In this document: positions 5,413 through 8,498 of the stretch, piece by piece | How positions within the stretch are numbered: position 1 is the first letter of the stretch | Layout of the letters: each line of letters begins with the position of its first letter | Source: Deltaproteobacteria bacterium | GTDB lineage: Bacteria; Myxococcota; Polyangia; Haliangiales; Haliangiaceae | Assembly (NCBI GenBank): GCA_018262455.1 | Contig: JAGSPR010000303.1 | Location: forward strand, 1 to 8,498 | Reading direction: 5' to 3' | Length of the DNA: 8,498 bases | Program-made: the position numbers and the translations under genes | Notes under the pieces: model-generated | What the model saw: only the letters and a program-made list of their open reading frames with translations | Database searches by the model: none | Told to the model about the DNA's origin: nothing

Positions 5413-7667
5413 TTCAGCGGGTTCGTCGGGCGCGCGTTCTTGATCGCCTTCTTCACGCGCTTGAGGCAGTCCTGCTCGGTCTCGGTGCCGTCCTTCGCGA
5501 ACACCAGTGGGGTCGCCATCGCCTGGTCGTACTCGAGCTGCGTCAGGCGATCTCGCTTGAGCATGATCCCGAGGATTCGCTGGATCTTGTCGGTGGTCCA
5601 CTTGGTCAAGGTCCCGGCGCAGTACTGCATGTAGCGCGCCTTGGGCGATGGCAGGATCGTCGAGAAGAACGCGGCTTCGACCGGGTTGAGATCCTTCGGC
5701 TCCTTGCCGAAGAAGTGGCGAGTCGCCGGTCCGATGCCGTAGAGCCCAGGCCCGTACTCGATCACGTTGAAGTAGATCTCGAGGATGCGGTCCTTGGTGA
5801 GCGTGTTCTCGACGTGCCAGGTCAGGAACAGCTCCTGGAGCTTCCGCGAGAGCGTCTTCTCGCGATAGAGCAGCACGTTCTTCACCATCTGCATCGTGAT
5901 CGACGACGCGCCCTGCACGAACCGGCCCTTCTTGAGGTTGTTGACGAGCGCGCTGCGAAACTCGGTCGTGATGAAGCCATGGTGAAAATAGAAACTCGAG
6001 TCCTCGGTGCTCATGATCGACTTGATGAGGAACGGCGAGATGTCCTCGAACGGCACGAAATCTTCGTTGGTCGGCCCGACGATGAACGAGTCCCACTGGC
6101 CCTCATCGACCTCGACGTAATGCTCGAACTCGGTCTTGAGCCGTTTCGGCGAGTCCGCCGGCTCCTGGAGGACCTTGCAGTGCGCGAGCCCGATGTGACC
6201 ATCGAGCTTGGTCGCGTCGAGGTCCGCCCAGTCGATGTCGAGCCTGACGTCGGCATCGAACATGCCACGTAGCTTGTAGCCCTCCATGTACGGCGCCATC
6301 TCGGTGGGGATCGCGGTGAGCACCCGCTGGCAATCGATCGGAGGAATCACGACTCGCAGGTTGACGAGCTGCACCCCTCCGGGCCCCTGCTGCGCCGGCT
6401 GCTCGTCGGCCGGTAGCGTTGGATCGACGACCGGCGCCGGCGCGGCCCCGGGCTCGAGCTTGGGGGCCCGCGCCACGAGACCGGTCACCGAGAACGGCAT
6501 GTCGCGCGCGATGAAGTCCCCTTGAACGAGCTCGAGCTGTCGCTTCGAGCGATCGAAGCTCCCGGCGATCTTTCCCGAGAGGTCGAGGTCACGGACCTCC
6601 TTGTCCGCGATCATCGGATGACCGACGTTGAGGCCGCGCAGGTGGAACTCGCCGGCGAACTTGGCGCCAAGGCGATCGAGCTCGAGATGCACCTTGGTGT
6701 CGATCGACGTCGACTTGTAATCGACGACCGGCGTGCGCGCGAGGATCGGCGCGAGGCGGTCGAGCTGGAACTTGTCGGCCTCGAGATCGATCGACGCCAC
6801 GATCGCGCGCGGATCGAGCCCGCCCTTCGCGGTCCACAGGTTGCCCGGCACGCCGCCGTAGCCGCCCGCCATATCGATCGCATACAGGTCAGGCTTCGTG
6901 GGATCGGCCGCGACCTTGCCTCCGATGCCGGTGAGCGACAGCCTCGGCCACAACGACAGCTCGCCGCCCTCGACGGTCACGACCGGGGGCTGACCCGCGA
7001 GCTTGCGGATCTCGAACTTGGTCGCCGACGCCTTGAGGGCGCCGATCGTGGTGGCCGTGACGCTGCGTGCGACCGCGATGAGCTCGCCGGGCTTCCATGT
7101 CGCCTCGCCGTCGTTGACGAGCATCGTCGCGCCGGTCTCGCCGTCGTTCGCGAACAGCCGACCATGCGTGACCGTGATCGAGGTGGGCAGCATCCCGCTG
7201 CTCGGCTTGTCGTCCCCCGCCCCGTCCTTGGCGCGATCCGTACGCAGGTGATCGATCACGTCACGCAGGTTGTCGCGGCCATCAGCGTACCGGCGGATCG
7301 TGACGACGACGCCATCGAGCTTCGCCGCGCCGACATGTACCGATCCCACGAGCGAGCTCACCGTGTCGAAGTCGAGGTCGATGCGATCGACATGGACCAG
7401 CGGCGTGTCACCGTCGAGCGGTCCGCGCACCTCGAGGTCGTGGATCACGGCGTGCCCGAGCGACACGTCGATCGATCCGAACCGAATCTCGCGCCCGAGC
7501 TTCGCAGTCAGCTTGGCGCCTGCCTTGTCGCGGATCATCCACGCACCGACGCGCGGATAGATGACGAACAAGCCGAGCACGACGAGGAGCACGAGCGTGC
7601 CGGCCGCGATGCTGGGGATCATCCAGCGCGGGCGGCGACGAGCTCGAGTTCCTCCGAGAGCTTCCAT
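5406..7667 (-). CDS. AsmA-like periplasmic region fused to a GT51 peptidoglycan glycosyltransferase (no transpeptidase)
   Basis: This is a 753-residue inner-membrane protein. An Arg-rich cytoplasmic tail precedes one membrane segment (about 17-37). Residues 43-400 resemble AsmA-type proteins: LTAKLGREIRFGSIDVSLGH at 53-72, HDLEVRGP at 76-83, DRIDLDFD at 94-101 and many short beta-strands such as FHLRGLNVGHPMI. A Pro/Ala/Gln-rich linker (about 401-431) and a second AsmA-like stretch (431-540) follow. The C-terminal part is a family 51 glycosyltransferase: catalytic-type Glu555 in STEDSSFYFHHGF, QGASSITMQ at 585-593, RKLQE at 608-612, DRILEIYFNVIEYG at 626-639 and FFGK at 652-655. GT51 enzymes polymerise lipid II; no penicillin-binding SxxK/KTG domain is present. 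Usual MtgA-type enzymes are about 240 residues, so the 500-residue extension is notable. The second motif departs from the usual S-T-I-x-Q-Q. ATG 7667 is chosen; its ribosome binding site is weak. It lies 50 bases after a small secreted-protein gene. Confidence 0.88.
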   Translation of the reverse strand: MEALGGTRARRRPRWMIPSIAAGTLVLLVVLGLFVIYPRVGAWMIRDKAGAKLTAKLGREIRFGSIDVSLGHAVIHDLEVRGPLDGDTPLVHVDRIDLDFDTVSSLVGSVHVGAAKLDGVVVTIRRYADGRDNLRDVIDHLRTDRAKDGAGDDKPSSGMLPTSITVTHGRLFANDGETGATMLVNDGEATWKPGELIAVARSVTATTIGALKASATKFEIRKLAGQPPVVTVEGGELSLWPRLSLTGIGGKVAADPTKPDLYAIDMAGGYGGVPGNLWTAKGGLDPRAIVASIDLEADKFQLDRLAPILARTPVVDYKSTSIDTKVHLELDRLGAKFAGEFHLRGLNVGHPMIADKEVRDLDLSGKIAGSFDRSKRQLELVQGDFIARDMPFSVTGLVARAPKLEPGAAPAPVVDPTLPADEQPAQQGPGGVQLVNLRVVIPPIDCQRVLTAIPTEMAPYMEGYKLRGMFDADVRLDIDWADLDATKLDGHIGLAHCKVLQEPADSPKRLKTEFEHYVEVDEGQWDSFIVGPTNEDFVPFEDISPFLIKSIMSTEDSSFYFHHGFITTEFRSALVNNLKKGRFVQGASSITMQMVKNVLLYREKTLSRKLQELFLTWHVENTLTKDRILEIYFNVIEYGPGLYGIGPATRHFFGKEPKDLNPVEAAFFSTILPSPKARYMQYCAGTLTKWTTDKIQRILGIMLKRDRLTQLEYDQAMATPLVFAKDGTETEQDCLKRVKKAIKNARPTNPLKK

Positions 7668-7702
7668 GAGGGCTCGTCATACAACACCGGGCCCTCGACG
7701 AG
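7668..7702 (-). repeat. Two alternating inverted repeats just before the AsmA-GT51 start codon
   Basis: On the minus strand CTCGTC (7702-7697) can pair with GACGAG (7678-7673), and the adjacent GAGGGC (7696-7691) can pair with GCCCTC (7673-7668), which ends immediately before the ATG. The pairs alternate, so the helices exclude each other or form a pseudoknot. The arms are only six bases each in GC-rich DNA, so chance is a serious alternative. The GACGAG arm is also the only ribosome-binding-site-like sequence here. Confidence 0.3.
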
Positions 7703-7717
7703 AATTCGCCCCGGGGA

Positions 7718-8200
7718 CTACTTACAGGATCCGGCCAACAAGTGACCGTCACCGCTGGGCTGCTGGATCACCGTGATGACCCAATCACCGGCATCGACCA
7801 GCTGAGTCTGGTTCGCCTTGCCCTTGCCATCGTCGAACTCGACTGTCAGCCGGACCTTGGACTTGTCCACGATCTCGACGAGGGTCGCGGTGGCGGTACC
7901 CTGCTTGAGCTTGAGCACCTCCGGCTTCTTCTTGGCCAGCGTCGAGCTTGCGCGAGAGAGCTGTTTGAAGTCATTCCACTTCTTGTCGAACACCTTGGTC
8001 AGCCGCTTCTCGAGAGGCTTGAGGGCTGGGTCGACGGCGACCGCCTTGCCGCTCGATGCGGTGATCTCGATGAAGTCGCAGCTGACCTGCACGGTCCCCG
8101 GCGTGTCCGCGGGGACCTTCTGCTCGGCGTCCTCCGCGGAGGCCGGCACACCAAGCCCGAGCACGACGATCAGCGAAACCAACAGGCGACGACCGCTCAT
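7718..8200 (-). CDS. Small secreted protein, function unknown
   Basis: This encodes a 160-residue exported protein that I cannot name with confidence. Residues 1-22 are a signal peptide (RRLLVSLIVVLGLG, cleavage likely after ASA). The mature part is lysine-rich and mainly beta-strand-like, with a central amphipathic segment DPALKPLEKRLTKVFDKKW (57-75) and a repeated strand pattern: LKQGTATATLVEIV, KVRLTVEFDDG, GDWVITVIQQP and HLLAGSC. Two cysteines, Cys41 near the start and Cys159 at the penultimate position, could join the two ends by a disulfide. No catalytic motif is seen. The layout faintly recalls small secreted proteins common in myxobacteria, but I cannot verify this. The ATG start overlaps the upstream stop (ATGA) and has GGAGG four bases before it, so translation is probably coupled to the upstream membrane protein. 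The AsmA-GT51 gene starts 50 bases after its stop. Confidence 0.8.
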   Translation of the reverse strand: MSGRRLLVSLIVVLGLGVPASAEDAEQKVPADTPGTVQVSCDFIEITASSGKAVAVDPALKPLEKRLTKVFDKKWNDFKQLSRASSTLAKKKPEVLKLKQGTATATLVEIVDKSKVRLTVEFDDGKGKANQTQLVDAGDWVITVIQQPSGDGHLLAGSCK

Positions 8201-8498
8201 ATGCCCTCCACAGTATCGGTCGGGGTCACCCAGATCACGGTGGTGTGGCCATCTTCATCTTCGAGGTTCAACACAGTTCCCGTTCCACCCGGTGTTTCGA
8301 GCTCTTCAATGATCGGAGAGGATCGGAGGGCCGCCGGTTGCACGTCGATCGCACTTGGATTGGTCCTGACAAGGTCGGAACGGTCGGGGCGAAGCATCAA
8401 TGCGAGCGCCGCGACGGCGCCTGCACTGACCATCCCGGTGAACACGTGACCACGGTGGCGCTCGAACCAGCCCGTGATCTGTACCCACAGCCCGACCG
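8197..8498 (-). CDS. Single-pass membrane protein, C-terminal part, possibly anti-sigma-like; 5' end outside window
   Basis: The frame is open to the window edge, so the start is not seen; 99 residues plus two bases are visible. The visible part has a basic amphipathic stretch (WVQITGWFERHRGHV), a membrane segment (about 19-36, VFTGMVSAGAVAALALML), and a roughly 60-residue exported C-terminus that is acidic, with IIEELETPGGTGTVLNLEDEDG and a final strand TTVIWVTPTDT. A cytoplasmic N-terminal domain, one membrane helix and a short periplasmic tail is the layout of zinc-finger (zf-HC2-type) anti-sigma factors, and this tail style occurs in such proteins, but the diagnostic H-x3-C-x2-C motif would lie outside the window. 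A GTG at 8445 could be a start but lacks a ribosome binding site and would cut into the membrane segment's lead-in. Its stop overlaps the start of the small secreted-protein gene. Gene reality is fairly sure; function is a guess. Confidence 0.65.
   Translation of the reverse strand, partial: VGLWVQITGWFERHRGHVFTGMVSAGAVAALALMLRPDRSDLVRTNPSAIDVQPAALRSSPIIEELETPGGTGTVLNLEDEDGHTTVIWVTPTDTVEGI
8205..8209 (-). promoter_or_regulatory. Ribosome binding site of the small secreted-protein gene
   Basis: GGAGG on the minus strand is four bases upstream of ATG 8200 and lies within the last codons of the upstream gene. Together with the ATGA stop/start overlap it fixes this start and indicates translational coupling. 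Confidence 0.75.

Noticed and set aside
5010..6272. Long plus-strand frames opposite the AsmA-GT51 gene (5010-6272 and 6522-7745)
   Set aside because: Their composition is that of mirror frames (Arg/Asp/Leu-rich, no motif), while the minus strand has clear AsmA-like and GT51 sequence across the same bases.
8430..8445. GTG 8445 or ATG 8430 as the true start of the gene at the right edge
   Set aside because: The frame is open and protein-like up to the window edge, neither codon has a ribosome binding site, and the residues before it form a plausible amphipathic lead-in to the membrane segment.
1..8498. CRISPR arrays, tRNA/rRNA genes, insertion sequences, phage or toxin-antitoxin genes
   Set aside because: No regularly spaced repeats, cloverleaf, terminal inverted repeats with a transposase, or related protein motifs were seen on either strand.

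Overview
The window is GC-rich and every gene I can support lies on the minus strand, so transcription runs from high to low coordinates. Gene content and style (secreted VCBS/FG-GAP protein, a family 51 transglycosylase fused to an AsmA-like region, GC-rich third positions, many unplaced secreted proteins) suggest a Myxococcota/delta-proteobacterial-type Gram-negative bacterium. This is inferred from the look of the proteins; no marker gene proves it.

Layout in the direction of transcription: (1) 8498-8197, the C-terminal part of a single-pass membrane protein, possibly an anti-sigma-like regulator, cut by the window edge; (2) 8200-7718, a small secreted protein joined to it by an ATGA overlap; (3) 7667-5406, a 753-residue inner-membrane protein with an N-terminal anchor, a long AsmA-like periplasmic region and a C-terminal GT51 peptidoglycan glycosyltransferase domain without a transpeptidase; (4) a 132-nt gap with a 19-bp direct repeat and a small hairpin; (5) 5273-4980, a small protein with a signal peptide and one membrane segment, carrying a nine-base homopolymer; (6) 4940-4215, a TrmH-type tRNA 2'-O-methyltransferase; (7) a 98-nt leader with two hairpins; (8) 4116-1561, a class A penicillin-binding protein of the PBP1A type; (9) 1564-563, a secreted protein with VCBS/FG-GAP-like motifs; (10) 566-1, the N-terminal part of a family 5 (oligopeptide-type) solute-binding protein, cut by the window edge.

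The theme is cell-envelope and peptidoglycan synthesis. Two different lipid II polymerases sit within 4 kb: one bifunctional (PBP1A) and one with glycosyltransferase only, fused to an AsmA-like module. PBP1A, the VCBS protein and the solute-binding protein are joined by 4-nt GTGA and TTGA stop/start overlaps and are probably translationally coupled, so the last two may work with wall synthesis or wall-peptide handling. TrmH looks like an unrelated housekeeping gene between them. No RNA gene, CRISPR array, insertion sequence or phage gene is visible. The most interesting object is the AsmA-GT51 fusion.
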